DNA of 64,000 nt from Thamnidium elegans (lineage: Eukaryota; Mucoromycota; Mucoromycetes; Mucorales; Mucoraceae): assembly GCA_025201345.1 (NCBI GenBank), contig JAIXMG010000008.1, positions 186,001 through 250,000 of the forward strand, in the 5' to 3' direction. This document shows, in pieces, positions 1 through 11,353 of this stretch. The position numbers and the translations under genes are program-made. The stretch's first letter is position 1; every line of letters begins with the position of its first letter. The notes beneath the pieces were generated by a model that saw nothing but the letters and a program-made list of their open reading frames with translations, did not search any database and had not been told where the DNA came from.

Positions 1-350
1 GCATGTTCTTTTTTTTATTTGGTGCTTACCATTATCCATGTACTTTAGTACGATATTCTCGGGATTGGTTATGTGAGACTTGAAGACGCGATACATCATA
101 AGACATAACCTTTTAACAACAAAAAATAGAGTTGGTATTTTTACAGTAAAGATGAAATATATATAACTTACTCATCATAAGTGGGTGCTTGGTTAATTGG
201 AATACGACGAATCTCATTACCAAGACGACCTGAATAAAAAAAAAAAATGAGGTAAGCTTTCTTGTTTATTTGTTTTATTATGTAAAAACACTTACACTTG
301 ATAATAATGTCTCCTGTTACAATTTTACGAAGATTTGTATAATCAGTCAT
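1..350 (-). CDS. TFG-like PB1-domain protein, N-terminal part (runs off the window)
   Basis: Three exons are visible on the minus strand: 350-296, 229-172 and 109-30; the gene continues beyond base 1. The spliced product starts MTDYTNLRKIV, continues GDIIIKCRLGNEIRRIPI and then APTYDELCLMMYRVF. This is the start of a PB1 domain of the type in TFG (TRK-fused gene), where the basic IRRIPI strand and the YDEL segment are hallmarks. TFG proteins oligomerise through PB1 and organise ER exit sites and COPII carriers in animals; the same role here is inference. Introns are GT-AG (GTAAGTG donor at 295, GTAAGT donor at 171, GTAAGC donor at 29). The start is the only ATG preceding the PB1 core in frame. 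Other PB1 proteins are the alternative, but the order of conserved residues fits TFG best. Confidence 0.72.
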
Positions 351-2450
351 GCTTGCTTAAAAAGAAGAAACAAAGAGGGAAAAAAAAAAGAAAGATTAAA
401 ACTTGATTATTTAAAAGTCAGAATAAAAAAAACAATGAAACCAGTTTAACGGTGAGATCTGAAACAACTTCGTAACAGTTAATTTTTTACTTGCGTCCCT
501 TTTGCTGTTCTGGAGAAGAGTAGCATGCTATTTATCCATGCCTTTTCGCTGTGGTTAATACATAATTCTCGTTGTATACGTAGAATGATTGTTACTTCTC
601 TATCAAGAACGAATTCAATTCATATCTTCCAGCTTGAGCTGTATGTTAAGATCAATTCTTAATTTTCATTAACCACCAGTAAGTACTTTTTTTTATATGG
701 TCTTTGTTTTGTTTTATGCTCATACAAAAGAATGATGTTCTTTTTAAAGCAACTGCCGTACAGAAGAACACTCGTTGTCAAAAACGCTCCACCTACTGTT
801 ATATCGTATAGTTTATTAAGGGGATGTCAATATTCTGTTATTTTTATTGGCCAACTTATTATTTTGCATAAATACCATCTTCCCGCGGATTTGAAATATA
901 CTATCTATCGTAAGTTTTCTTTTTTGAAATTTAGCATCTTGCTAATTAAACTATAATTTGATAGTTTTTTGTCGAAAGTCGACGTTGTAGAATATATTCC
1001 CATTACATTATAGAACCTGTAGTTTTCTTGTTCAATTAAGAGTTTACGTATTTAATCAATCATATAGTAATTAGAGTCCAGGCACTTGTAGTAATAAAGA
1101 TATTCAGTACATATTTCCAGAGTCTATCATAACTATTTTCAGATTCATCATTAAAATTACTGTATTCAACATGGTATAGCTTGTATAACTACTTAGTATA
1201 ACTCACTTGCCGTTGGTGTGGGTATGGGGAAAAGAGGAGGAAGAGGAAGGCCGAGTATTAGCTTTTTGTACAGAACCTGCAAATAAAGTTTCATTGCCGT
1301 AAATGTCGTTGTTGTTATAATGTACAGTAGAAGCTGAGCTTTTGTGCTTTCGTTTTCCCTATAACAACTTGAGAGTGAGTATCGTAATATTCACAAACTT
1401 GAAGCAATTCCAGAACTAACCTTATTTTTTTTTTAATGTGTGATATCAAATTCAATACCTCTTGTATGATATTTGGATGCTTAAGTACTTTCAAATTGTT
1501 GTGATAACTGTGATTTGTGCTCTCGAATTTAGAGAAGGAGGGAATGTGTCTCAGACCATGAGTAGTAATTTGTGCTACTCCAGTGTGATAGCGGATGTTC
1601 TTTATCTGATACTTTCACTTATGTTCTGGGGCTTTATACTGTAGGTATACATATATATTATGTTGTAGATAAGGAATTCATTAGGTGCACGTTTTATTTA
1701 TACACTCAAAAAAGAGAGTGTGGCATATTACTTTTTACTTGCAATTCTTTTCGCCCTTTTTTGGCGTTTTATACGGAGTTTAAACAAGCCTTTGAAAATG
1801 AAAATCAAAAGACAAACACTGTATTTCCTCGTCATTACACTGCAGTAAAGCGCTTGTCATATTGCATCAAATTATTACATACATATATAGAAAGAAACAT
1901 GCTTTTTATTTTACGATAAAATGCGATACACAAAAAAAAGCACATCAAAAGTTATACTAGTATAATCCTCGATTTTACTAGGATTACAAAAGTGAACGAT
2001 AAAGCTTAAAAAGGCGATTTAATGCACTTTACAGCTGCAACCCAGTAAACTATATATCTTTAAAAGCTAATTGATGAATATTGATCTAAAAGTACGCGTT
2101 TTTCTCCTATAGTTGTTTTATACTTTCTGCCCTACTTTTTTTTACAAGTAATCGTTTTGATTGTAAAATTTTATATAATTTGTATGTATGCTTTCTAAAA
2201 CAAGTATTGAGTTCTTCAAGTGATCTCTTTTTACCTAAATAAACAAGACCCCGTTGTACATCCTTTTTGTAATAAGTGGTTCTTTTCAATTAAAATCATG
2301 ACGTGTATATACTACTGTATAAATATTTGGGTTTTTTTTTCTAGGGAGAGAAAGAGAAAAAACAAGTTTACAAAAGACTCTTTTTCTTTTTTTTTCGCCC
2401 CCCTTTTTTGTTTTGTTTTTCGCACACTTTTTTTTTTTTTTTTGTAACTA
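351..2450. other. 2.1-kb intergenic region
   Basis: Between the TFG-like gene and the M13-like gene. It is AT-rich, and most open frames are short and without recognisable motifs. The one stretch that looks formerly coding is on the minus strand at about 1202-1614 (listed separately). The last 120 bases before 2451 are a T-rich pyrimidine tract, a usual promoter or 5' UTR feature in this window. Confidence 0.6.
1202..1614 (-). pseudogene. Possible gene relic of unknown function
   Basis: On the minus strand a frame with no ATG is open for about 100 codons (1614 to a TAA at 1315-1317). It gives a polar, protein-like translation, for example LKHPNIIQEVLNLISHIKK and RLVLELLQVCEYYDTHSQVV. A second frame, open over roughly 1360-1202, continues in the same style with KRKHKSSASTVHYNNN and a Ser-rich tail before TGA. 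The switch between frames could be an unrecognised intron or a frameshift. I do not recognise the family. It could be a decayed gene or unannotated terminal exons; chance open frame is possible given the length. Confidence 0.25.
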
Positions 2451-2786
2451 ATGTCGGAGGCTAATGCACCTTTATTATCAAGAAGAAGATTAGACGATGA
2501 AAGTCCTTTAGCGTCGAGTCATAACTTGATTGATCGTCATGGTAGAGAAGACGAATACGAGGAAGAGCCAACCGAATATGGTAGCGGCGTTTACCGTTAC
2601 CCACCTTATCTTCAACCAGGTCATTTCACCTCGTTGGAAAAACTCATGTTCTTTTCAAGTTCTATCTTATTAATTTTATTATTTATATTTGCCGGTTTGT
2701 ATGCCAGAAGTAGTCAACAAGATAATCATGCACCTTCTTTACCCACCATTATACCAAAGTTACCGAAAAATCATACAGCCAAGCAG

Positions 2787-2830
<44 letters not shown>

Positions 2831-5184
2831 TACACTTTTTGTATGTAAATATTTACTTTTTTTATTTTTATAAATAGGTTTCTTGTTTAGAACCTAATTG
2901 TATTATCACTGCAGCTCATATATTACAGGTAAACAAAATAATAATAATAAATTGTAAATGTTAACTTACAATTTATTTTTTTGATTTAGGATGTCGATCA
3001 AGAATTGAATCCTTGCGATGATTTTTATAGTTATACGTGTAAGTTTTTTTTTTCTTTTTGTTTGCTATTGTAATCATCATCTGACACACCTCTTTTTTTT
3101 TATATGTATATTAGGTGATAAATGGATATCAAATCACTTAATACCAGATGTAAAATCCAGAATTGATATTCTTACGGGCATGACAGAAACCATCCGTCGT
3201 CGTCTTGACCAAATTTTAAGTCGCGATTATGTTGACACATACGACGACAATTTCTTACCAGACCCAAACGCCATCTTGGACCGCCAATTATTTTCCAAGA
3301 TACAAGATTTTTATGTATCGTGTATGGATCAAGACGCGATTGAAAAAAAGAGTATTACGCCACTGTACCCCTTATTTCGATCCATTCGAGAATTTATACC
3401 CATCTCCAATAACAATCAAGTAGACCAGCATAAATTAAATAAAGCCATTCAATTTTTGGGTCAACGTAATGTTTGGCCACTGTTTCAAATTGAGGTTGTA
3501 CCAGATATTATTATGGACCCTACAAAGCCAAGTCTTTCTTTAGGTCAAGGTCAAGTGGGACTACCAGATAAGGCTTCTTATGATAACCCAGAGATTATGA
3601 AGGTCTACATGCAAGTAGTCACTGACGTACTGGATCATATTTTTAAAATGGATACACACGATGAATTCGGCTGGAAGTCGTGGAGTACTATAGCTACTGC
3701 GAGACGTATTGTTGAATTTGAAAAAAAAATAGTACAAGCGTTAACAGATGGGCATCAACCAGAGAGATGGTCCATGAAGGAATTACAAGAACGTGTACCA
3801 CAGATCTACTGGAACGAATTTATTGATATGTTACCAGAACCACCTACACATATCTTAATACCTCATGCTACATTTATTGAAAACTTGAGTGGTGATGTAT
3901 TAACTACTACAAATCCTCGTACTTTACAAATGTATTTTATTTGGAGAAGCATTTGGAAATATTTAGATGTACTTGGTGATAAATTTGTGGGACCTAAACG
4001 AAAGCTGGATGCCAAATTAAGTGGGATTGAAGCTAGGGCTACACCAGAGAGATGGGAGACATGTATTGATATTATAGAAAATAGCGCCATGGGTGTACTG
4101 TTGGGTAGATATTTCGTCACGGATCATCATCAGAATATTGTACAGTCCAAGCAACAAGTGGAATCACTCACAAAGTCTGTTGTTAAAATCATTCAAGATC
4201 GTATCCCTCATTTAGACTGGATAGCTCAAGAATCTACCAGAACAGAGATACAGCAAAAATTAAACACAATGGAATTTCAAGTTGGATTTTCCACCGCTAA
4301 ACCCAATATTTTATCAACCATTTCACTATCAGAGTACTTTAGTGATGTATCCATGGATCGAACTAATTTCTTTCATAATATGATCAAATCCAACAAACAT
4401 CAAGTAAAGCAGCAAGTATGGAACATCATAAAGGAAACAACGATCGATAAAAACTCTTGGAAGGTGAACGCACAAAGCGTACAAGTATCCTATAATAAGG
4501 AGTTAAACAAGGTGATTATACCAGGTGGGTTATTACAATTACCTTTTATCGATTCCATTACACCCAGTTACTTTTATTACGGTACGATTGGTTGGATGAT
4601 TGGACACGAAATCATGGTAAGTGTTTATGAACCAATCAAATTAAAGTCGTCTGACACCACGTGTGTTTAGCATGCATTTGATAGTATAGGAAACAAGTAC
4701 AATAGTCAAGGTATATTTGGTAAGTGGTGGGATGATGTAACCCAAAACAATCTAGATGTGCAAAATCAGTGCTTGGTAAATCAATATAACCAATTTGGTG
4801 TCGATGGAAAGGCTACGTTAAATAATAATTTTGCAGATGGTGTGGGATTATATGTGATGGAATCCTTGTTAAAGAATCAAACTAGTTATAAAATAATACC
4901 TGGGTTAAATGCTTGGAATAAAGATCAGCTGGCTTATATTCAGTTTGCAAGAATGAAATGTAGTAAGAGTACAAGAGAACACAAGGTAAAGTAGTACACA
5001 TGTTGTATTTCTGTCTTTTTATTTATTTTATATGTAATATGTATAGTTATTGGTAAAGGATTATGCACCAGATAGATATCGTGTAAATGGTCCTTTAATG
5101 AATTCTAATCATTTCGCTGCTACCTTTAAGTGTAAAAAAGGCTCCATAATGAATCCTGAAATAAAAAAGTGTCAACTTTGGTAA
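2451..5184 (+). CDS. Peptidase M13 (neprilysin/ECE)-like type II membrane protein, probable pseudopeptidase
   Basis: Six exons: 2451-2786, 2878-2928, 2990-3038, 3115-4616, 4671-4985, 5047-5184, about 795 aa. Residues about 65-84 form a transmembrane segment after an acidic cytosolic tail, giving a type II topology. The ectodomain opens with Cys-rich CLEPNC and [11 protein letters not shown], typical of M13. The zinc motif HEIMH (643-647) spans the 4616/4671 intron and is followed by AFD. The C-terminus has RVNGPLMNS and ends KKCQLW, as in the family. The second-half active site is altered: GENIAD is replaced by NNNFAD (Asn 698 where the third zinc ligand Glu should be), the His of the D-x-H-x-P motif is Tyr 757, and the VNAxY substrate motif reads VQVSY. 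M13 enzymes cleave peptides outside the cell; this one may have lost catalysis. Family assignment is firm, inactivity is inference. Confidence 0.88.
2788..2826 (+). repeat. (CA)n microsatellite in intron 1 of the M13-like gene
   Basis: A run of about 18 CA units begins right after the GTAA donor of intron 1. It is a simple dinucleotide repeat. Confidence 0.95.
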
Positions 5185-5371
5185 AAGATCCTGATTTAGT
5201 TATTTTGTACAATTAAAAGCTCCGTTACAATCCGCATTACCGGGCACTTTTTTTTTAAAAAAAAAATCTTCTCTCTTTCCTCTTCTCTTTTTTTTGTTTT
5301 TGTTTTTGTTTTTTTCTGCTTTTTTTTTTCTTTTTCTTTTTTCTTATGACTATTCTTTATATTATTTCCTC

Positions 5372-5593
5372 ATGAAATTTGCTAAACAACTAGAATCAGA
5401 ATCAGAAGATATACCTTCTGAATGGAGACCTTACCTTATCCAGTACAAAGCTTTAAAAAAGCTGATTACAAAGGTAGCAGAAGAAATTGAAAGTAGAGGT
5501 CTTTCTACTTCTTTACTTCGTGAAGTGCTTGATGAAGAAGCAACGGAAGATGATGATTGTGTACCTAGAATTAAGTACTATTTCACTGGTAAG

Positions 5594-5626
<33 letters not shown>

Positions 5627-7123
5627 TTTTACTTTTACTTTTAATAAAAATAAAAATAAAAATAAAAATAAAAATAAAACTAATTTATTTTTTTATATAT
5701 AATAGGTGAACCACCCAATGTAAAACCAAATATTGAATTTACCTATGATTCCGAGGAACCTAAAGTACAAAAAGTATTATCCAAACTAATGTCGTTACAA
5801 TCAACGCAAGAAATAGAACGACCAAAGTTAGAATTTAAAAAGAGTGTCAATAATACCGATTTCTTTTCACTAAGTACAGCACCACTATCACCACCAGCAG
5901 AATCATCAGAAGATCAAGTCATTACTTCACCAGGTATTCGTACCCAAAGAAGAAATTCAACGGTTACACTGGTAAAGGAATTATTAAATTTAACCTTGGA
6001 AGAACGAGATAAAGTAAAGAATACGGAACCAATCGTACAAGAAACGAAACCTAAAAAACACTTGAAATCATTGGTGATTGAGTTGGAACAAGATGATGAG
6101 TTTTTTAAAATGTTGTTGGAGGAATTGAATCAAGCTGCGCTGCTACAAGATGTCACCACTCAGAAATTTAAACATGATATTTCTGATCTAGAAAGCAGGA
6201 TGACTAAAGTGGTAAGCCAAATGCATACTTCATTTTCCCCACAACCTAAACTAACTTTCTATATGTATATATATAGGCTTCGCCTACGCAAAAGACAGAC
6301 ATGTATAATTGGAGACAAATTTTTGCACTATATATGGACGCTCAAATATTTCAAGGCCATGCTGAATCCGATCGAGAATTCCGTACGGTCGAACGAGCAC
6401 GACAACAAATGGAATGGTTTATCGAGCAATTAGAGAAAAGCAACATATTAAGCAAGCTGAGGACACGAGAATCCAAGAACGCATTTAAACAATTTGTTGC
6501 ATTAAATACAGAATTAATTACCATGAAACACTATCAAATGTTGAACCAAACAGCGATGCGAAAGATTTTAAAGAAGCATGATAAACGAAGTGGGTTAACT
6601 GCCAGTCAAAGTTTTCCAGAAATTGTATCCACCAATCATTTGTTTAGTCCCGAATTAGCTCATATGTTGTACTCTGCCATTACTAATAAATTGACAACAA
6701 TTATTCCACAACCCGAAGACTATGGTAACTAGAGAAACCAAAGAAATTCAAGAAAAAGTATTAATAATTAATTCTTAAATAGCTTGTCCTGTGTGTATGA
6801 GCGTTGCCTGGAGACCTATTCGACTTTCTTGTAACCATGTGTTTTGTGTTCGATGCTTAATCAAGGCACAGAAAAAGGGAATGAGCAGTTGTCCTTTGTG
6901 TAGACACCCAACAGCTATTCGTACTGCCACCGCATTAAATTTAGACGAAGGTTTACAAAACTTTTTAAAAATGTATTTCCCACAAGAAATTAAAGACAAA
7001 AAACGAGACAATGAAAGAGAACAAGCCATTGAAGATGTACAAGCCATGACCGGTAAAAAATATACTGAAGAACAGTTAATGAGAATGAATCAACCATCCG
7101 ATTCGAAATGTATTATAATGTAA
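5372..7123 (+). CDS. SPX-domain RING-finger E3 ubiquitin ligase with C-terminal CaaX box
   Basis: Four exons: 5372-5588, 5706-6211, 6277-6724, 6783-7123, 503 aa. The N-terminus MKFAKQLE and the basic helix with KALKK are classic SPX, as is the later helix with KILKKHDK; SPX domains bind inositol pyrophosphates through such lysine clusters and sense phosphate. A C3HC4 RING follows at about 392-430 (CPVC, SCNHVFCVRC, CPLC). SPX-RING proteins in fungi, such as fission yeast Pqr1, ubiquitinate phosphate transporters or related targets; this role is inferred. The last four residues are CIIM, a canonical CaaX prenylation signal with Met favouring farnesylation, so membrane anchoring is likely. Start chosen because SPX proteins begin at this Met; the in-frame poly-Phe extension upstream is a T-rich leader. 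Confidence 0.88.
5589..5705 (+). repeat. Intron 1 of the SPX-RING gene made of simple repeats
   Basis: After GTAAG the intron is a run of about 22 T, then several TTTTAC units, then several ATAAAA units, before a TATAATAG acceptor. The two repeat blocks are largely complementary, so the intron RNA could fold on itself. Confidence 0.8.
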
Positions 7124-7323
7124 ATACTTGCAAAAGAAGAACAAAAAAAAAAAAGAAGAACAATTTTTTTTTTATATAAATTTTATTTTAGCAGTAATAG
7201 TAATAGTAATAATAAATAATAAATAATGTACAATAAAAAATGAGGATGGGGATATGTGTGTATATATATACAAAGAGTAATAGTAGTAGTAATACATGTT
7301 TTTGTTGAAAATGCAAAAATAAA

Positions 7324-7809
7324 TTATGGTTGATAAGGTGGTGGTGGTGGAGAAGTAGCATGAGATACAGAGGAAGAAGAAGAAGCAGCTCTGTTATGGG
7401 TGGGTACCTCTAATAACTTTAATTGTAATTGATGCTGCTGCATCATTGGACTAATATCTTCTACATGCACAACAGCAGGTTTTGGAGGTTGAACATTATT
7501 ATCAAAATCACTTGCAAATTGGCCAAATCTATCATTGGTTAATGTCGTTGCTACTGCTGCTCTGCGACGATCTGAGGGTATACGTTCAATCATATTTTGT
7601 TCAATATCTGCCTTGACTTTTAATAAATTATCTCCAGATTTTCTTTTTCTGCAAAATAAAAAAACTGTTACTGCAACTCCAATAGCGCCAATAATTCCAA
7701 TGACAGCAGCAATAATATGAACCGTGTTAAATATTGGTGTATGTTCGGTATATGTGGCAAATGTTGAACCACCACCCCCTCCTCTCTTTTGTAAAGAATC
7801 CAGTTCCAT
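7324..7809 (-). CDS. Small single-pass membrane protein with C-terminal PPPY motif
   Basis: Single exon, 161 aa, starting at the ATG for MELDSLQKR; the longer frame upstream has no ATG. Short N-terminus with a Gly run, one transmembrane helix at about 29-52 (IIAAVIGIIGAIGVAVTVFLF), then CRKRK, which by the positive-inside rule places the C-terminus in the cytosol. The roughly 105-residue tail is low complexity with Gln, Ser and Pro runs and ends PPPPPYQP, containing a PPxY motif of the type bound by WW domains of Rsp5/NEDD4 ligases. No catalytic domain is seen. A role as an Rsp5 adaptor or cargo, or as a sensor-like membrane protein, is inference. It is convergent with the SPX-RING gene, about 200 bp apart, and divergent from the Sel1 gene. 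Confidence 0.6.
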   Translation of the reverse strand: MELDSLQKRGGGGGSTFATYTEHTPIFNTVHIIAAVIGIIGAIGVAVTVFLFCRKRKSGDNLLKVKADIEQNMIERIPSDRRRAAVATTLTNDRFGQFASDFDNNVQPPKPAVVHVEDISPMMQQHQLQLKLLEVPTHNRAASSSSSVSHATSPPPPPYQP

Positions 7810-8200
7810 AGTAATATTATAAAGTAAGTGCAAGAAGAAGGAAGAAAAAAAAAAAAAAAAAAGTGGAAAGAAAAAAAGGAAAAAAAGCTTCTTTTTATGT
7901 CTCTCATATAATTCGGAATCTTAAATTAAAAGGTAAAGAAGGTAAGGAACGTCAGGAAGATACATTATAATTTACCAAGAAATGAAGGAAAGATTTTTTT
8001 TTTTTGTCTCCTATATGTTGTTTTTGAGTTGTTTTTTTTTGGGGGGGTGTTTGTGTGTGTGCGTGCGTGTTTGTGTGTTGATATCTCCTTGGTGATTGTT
8101 ATTGTTGCTTAGTGACAAAATCTCCTTTTAATTATTAGACATAAATAACTTGTTTTTTTTTCCTTTTTTTTTTCTTCTTTTCTCTTTTTTTAAATAAAAA
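7810..8200. other. Divergent intergenic region (about 390 bp)
   Basis: Lies between the minus-strand PPPY protein and the plus-strand Sel1 gene, so it probably holds both promoters. It contains A and T homopolymers, a G7 run at about 8041-8047 and a GT-rich stretch at about 8048-8080. No specific site is recognised. Confidence 0.5.
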
Positions 8201-9032
8201 ATGTTAAGGAGGTTTCAGTCATTATTTACGAGACAAGAAGATGGTAAATTATATAACAATCAAAATGAATCAGTACAAAGTTGGAATACATTTACAAAGT
8301 AGTACCATTAAAATAAATAAATAAATAATATGATTATTCACACAAGAAAAAATCTTTTTTTAGGCCTCAATCGTCGTATTCTCAAGAATCTATAATTCAA
8401 CAACAACAGGTAAAAAAAAAAGAAAAAGTGGAATCCCCTTTTTTTTTTCTATTTCGTATTTTTTAAACTTCCGATATATAATGTAGGTTGATCAACATGT
8501 ACAAGCTGGTATTGAACATCACGAATTAGGTCAATTAGAAAAGGCAACACATTATTTTCGTTTAGCAGCTAAACAAGAATGTCCTATCGGTATGTTTCTT
8601 TACGGTATATCACTTAGACATGGTTGGGGTTGTAAGTTAAATACATGTCTTGCATTTCAATACCTTCAAACTGCTGCAGAGTATGCTGTCCACGATATGT
8701 TGAACGGACTAGCCTCCAACGGTGAATTAATCATTGCCATTTACGAATTAGGTGTCTCCTTTCAACAGGGTTGGGGTGTCACCAAAAATAAAGAAACTGC
8801 ATTTTATTATTTTGAAATTGCTGCTAATTTAGGTGACTTGGATGCTATGAACGATTTGGCCTTTTGTTACACTCATGGTCACGGCGTAAAGAAAAATATA
8901 TTTAAAGCTGCCCAGTATTATAGAATGGCTTCAAAACAAGGAAATATACAGATTGGTAATTCTTGGATATGGAAAGATAAATATAATATAGTAGATGAAC
9001 CTGGTTGGGATAAAAAGCTTTGTATAAAGTGA
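8201..9032 (+). CDS. Sel1-repeat (TPR-like) protein
   Basis: Three exons: 8201-8298, 8364-8409, 8487-9032, 229 aa. The N-terminal 50 residues are polar and Gln-rich. From there Sel1-type helical repeats are clear: an A-x-H-Y-F-x-L-A-A unit followed by Y-G-I-S-L-R-H-G-W-G-C, then GVSFQQGWGVTKNKETAFYY and FCYTHGHGVKKNIFKAAQYY. The spaced G-x-G-V pattern and A-x-x-Y-Y-x-x-A are diagnostic. Sel1 proteins act as adaptors; in fungi some regulate chitin synthase or septation, but I cannot assign a partner. The gene ends about 80 bp before the hydrolase gene on the same strand. Confidence 0.8.
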
Positions 9033-9112
9033 AAAAAAAAAAAATGAGTTACCCCTCCTTCCCTTATATACCTCTATTTTTTTTTTTAATCTCTTAATTA
9101 TTAAAAAAAAAA

Positions 9113-9838
9113 ATGTTTAAATTTATACCATCCAAACATGATGATAAATTAATACAAGTTCATTTCGATTGCAATGTTACTGGTAATGAAGCACCAGCTA
9201 TTATTATCGCACATCCGTACGGACCACTAGGTAATTCCTTGCCTTTTTTTTAAAATATATATATATATATAGTTTAACTTTATAACTCTTTAGGCGGGAA
9301 TATGAATAATAATGTTGTCATATCGATACAACGTCATTTTGTTTCAAGAGGATACATTACTGCTTGCATCAATTTTAGAGGATGCGGTAAATCGCAAGGA
9401 AGGACCAGTTGGACCGGAATACCAGAGCAACAAGATTACAAATCTGTACTAGATTACATGACAAATAACGAAGAATTAGGTTATCCAAAGCCCACTAAAT
9501 TCATCTTGTGTGGATACTCGTATGGTGCCATGATTGCAAACTCTATCGAGTGTACAAACTTACCATGTGCTTATTTATTAATTAGTTTGCCTTTGGGTGT
9601 CATGTGGGCTTTAGCTACCACGAAACAGCATGTGTTCAAAAAACAACGGCCGCAGCCGACACTATGTATCTATGGTGACCGTGATCAATTTACAGGTACC
9701 AGCCGCTTTTTAAATTGGTGTCAAGCCTTTAGTAATATAACAATTCAGTGTGTGCAAGGCGCAGATCATTTTTGGTTTGATTATGAACAAGAGCTGTTAA
9801 ACCATGTAGAAAATTGGAGGCTTGGTTTATCACTGTAA
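9113..9838 (+). CDS. Alpha/beta hydrolase
   Basis: Two exons: 9113-9230 and 9294-9838, 220 aa. The fold is shown by AHPYGPLGGNMNN (oxyanion loop near the N-terminus), NFRGCGKSQG, the nucleophile elbow GYSYG, the acid CIYGDRDQFTG and the base GADHFW, giving a complete Ser-Asp-His set in order. Length fits small single-domain hydrolases of the COG2945 or dienelactone-hydrolase-like sort. Substrate is unknown; no signal peptide or membrane segment is evident, so a cytosolic enzyme is likely. The intron phase restores Gly-Gly at the junction, which supports the exon model. A poly-A tract of about 39 bases follows about 60 bp downstream. Confidence 0.85.
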
Positions 9839-9894
9839 CAAACGGTTAAAATATTTTGCCCTTTTTAAAAAGAAAGAGGGCACACGGTCGATCC

Positions 9895-9938
<44 letters not shown>

Positions 9939-11353
9939 TGTTGCATAAATAAGTTTAATAAGCACAGATATTTTAATACAGTGTATAAAAACGAGTTTTT
10001 TTTTTTTAACCTGCAAATGCGTGTGTAGTATAATATGTTAGAATTATTAAATAAACCTCCCGTTTTATCATGAGTAAACAAACCTCCCTTATTTATCACA
10101 AATAAATAGGACATTCTTTTTTTTTAGTAATCCACTTTTACTTTAAACTAATATATAAGTACATATTTTATATCTTATCGTTGCTTCTCTTTTTATAAAC
10201 AAATACGGTTCTTCTTAGAGTAACGGCCGTGCATAAAAAGGAAGTTTGAAACATTTTTCTCTTCTTCAAGTCACTACCAACTTTTAGTGGGGTCGCGCAG
10301 CAAGTATCATTTCGCTAACTAAACAAGCAGGTTTTCTTCTACCAACAATATCATATCCATAGTTGATAATAATAATACCATTATAGGTATATTGCAAATG
10401 TTTAGAAACTTGAAAAAAAATATGGATATTTGCCCAAAGCGATTTATGACAGAATCAAACGTGTTAAAATTATTTTGAGGGAAAAGGAGGTAAGAGGATG
10501 TTTACTTGACTTTTTGTTTTGTATTGAAACAATGATAACAATATACAGCAAGACAATGGGCTCTAAAATGAACATTACATACTAAAATTATATTTGTATA
10601 AATTCAGATACTTTATTCAATGACCTGCCTTAAAGTTTGATTTATGTATCTAAATAAATACATATAAAAGATCAATGTATTTTAATTTACACGAATTGTT
10701 ACTATGTACCTTTGCGGACCATATGTACCTATATACTTTTAATTTGGCCGCCCGGAACCTAACTTCTTGCGATACTTGGAGGACTTGCGTATGACTGAGC
10801 AAAGAAAGAGTAATATATAAATGAGAAGAATATTGCAGTTCTTCACATAGCCGTTGAATGTTGCACGCTTTCTGATAAACTATCATGAGCAATTGTACAA
10901 CTTTGAGTAAAAAGTAATTATTGATTTTATATATCATTAGGTAAGCTTTTTTTTTTTTTTGTAAGTGAGCGTAACTGAATCATGCAACAACATTATGATA
11001 TATGTAAATGATGTCATTAATATAGAAACGATTGTACAGCTTTTACAGCATATCGAAACTAAGGATAAGGTCATTCATTGGCACTACGCTTAATCTTTTT
11101 TCAGTCATTAGGATACAGACCGTGGGAAATATTGCAAGTGATACTGCCTTTCCGTAGATTAAATTTCACACACAATGCGAAAGAAAAAATATATTGATAG
11201 AAAAAGGATAAAAAACATTTTATAACTTTCTACAAATTGAGATTTAAAAACCCTCCAATTGGTACAGTGAGGTGAACCCATATATAAAAATTTTACTTTT
11301 TTTTCATATTCCTTCTCTCTCTTTTCTTTTCTTTAAAATAATAAGAAAAAAGC
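9839..11353. other. 1.5-kb intergenic region
   Basis: AT-rich spacer between the hydrolase and PTPS genes. It has a long poly-A run (about 9898-9936). A minus-strand ATG frame at 10937-10650 (95 codons) has a protein-like composition rich in Leu, Val and Gln in its first 70 codons but no recognisable motif and no supporting exons. No RNA gene is seen. Confidence 0.5.

Noticed and set aside
1572..1919. 115-codon plus-strand frame
   Set aside because: No ATG, Phe/Tyr-rich, no domain; it overlaps the more protein-like minus-strand frame.
2107..2289. 60-codon minus-strand frame upstream of the M13-like gene
   Set aside because: Begins at TTG rather than ATG, Lys-rich as expected from AT-rich sequence, and without supporting exons.
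5294..5371. N-terminal extension of the SPX-RING protein by 26 residues
   Set aside because: It is a poly-Phe/Leu translation of a T-rich leader and SPX domains start at MKFAKQLE.
10650..10937. 95-codon minus-strand frame near 10.8 kb
   Set aside because: Somewhat protein-like but without motif or neighbouring exons; left as a note in the intergenic entry.
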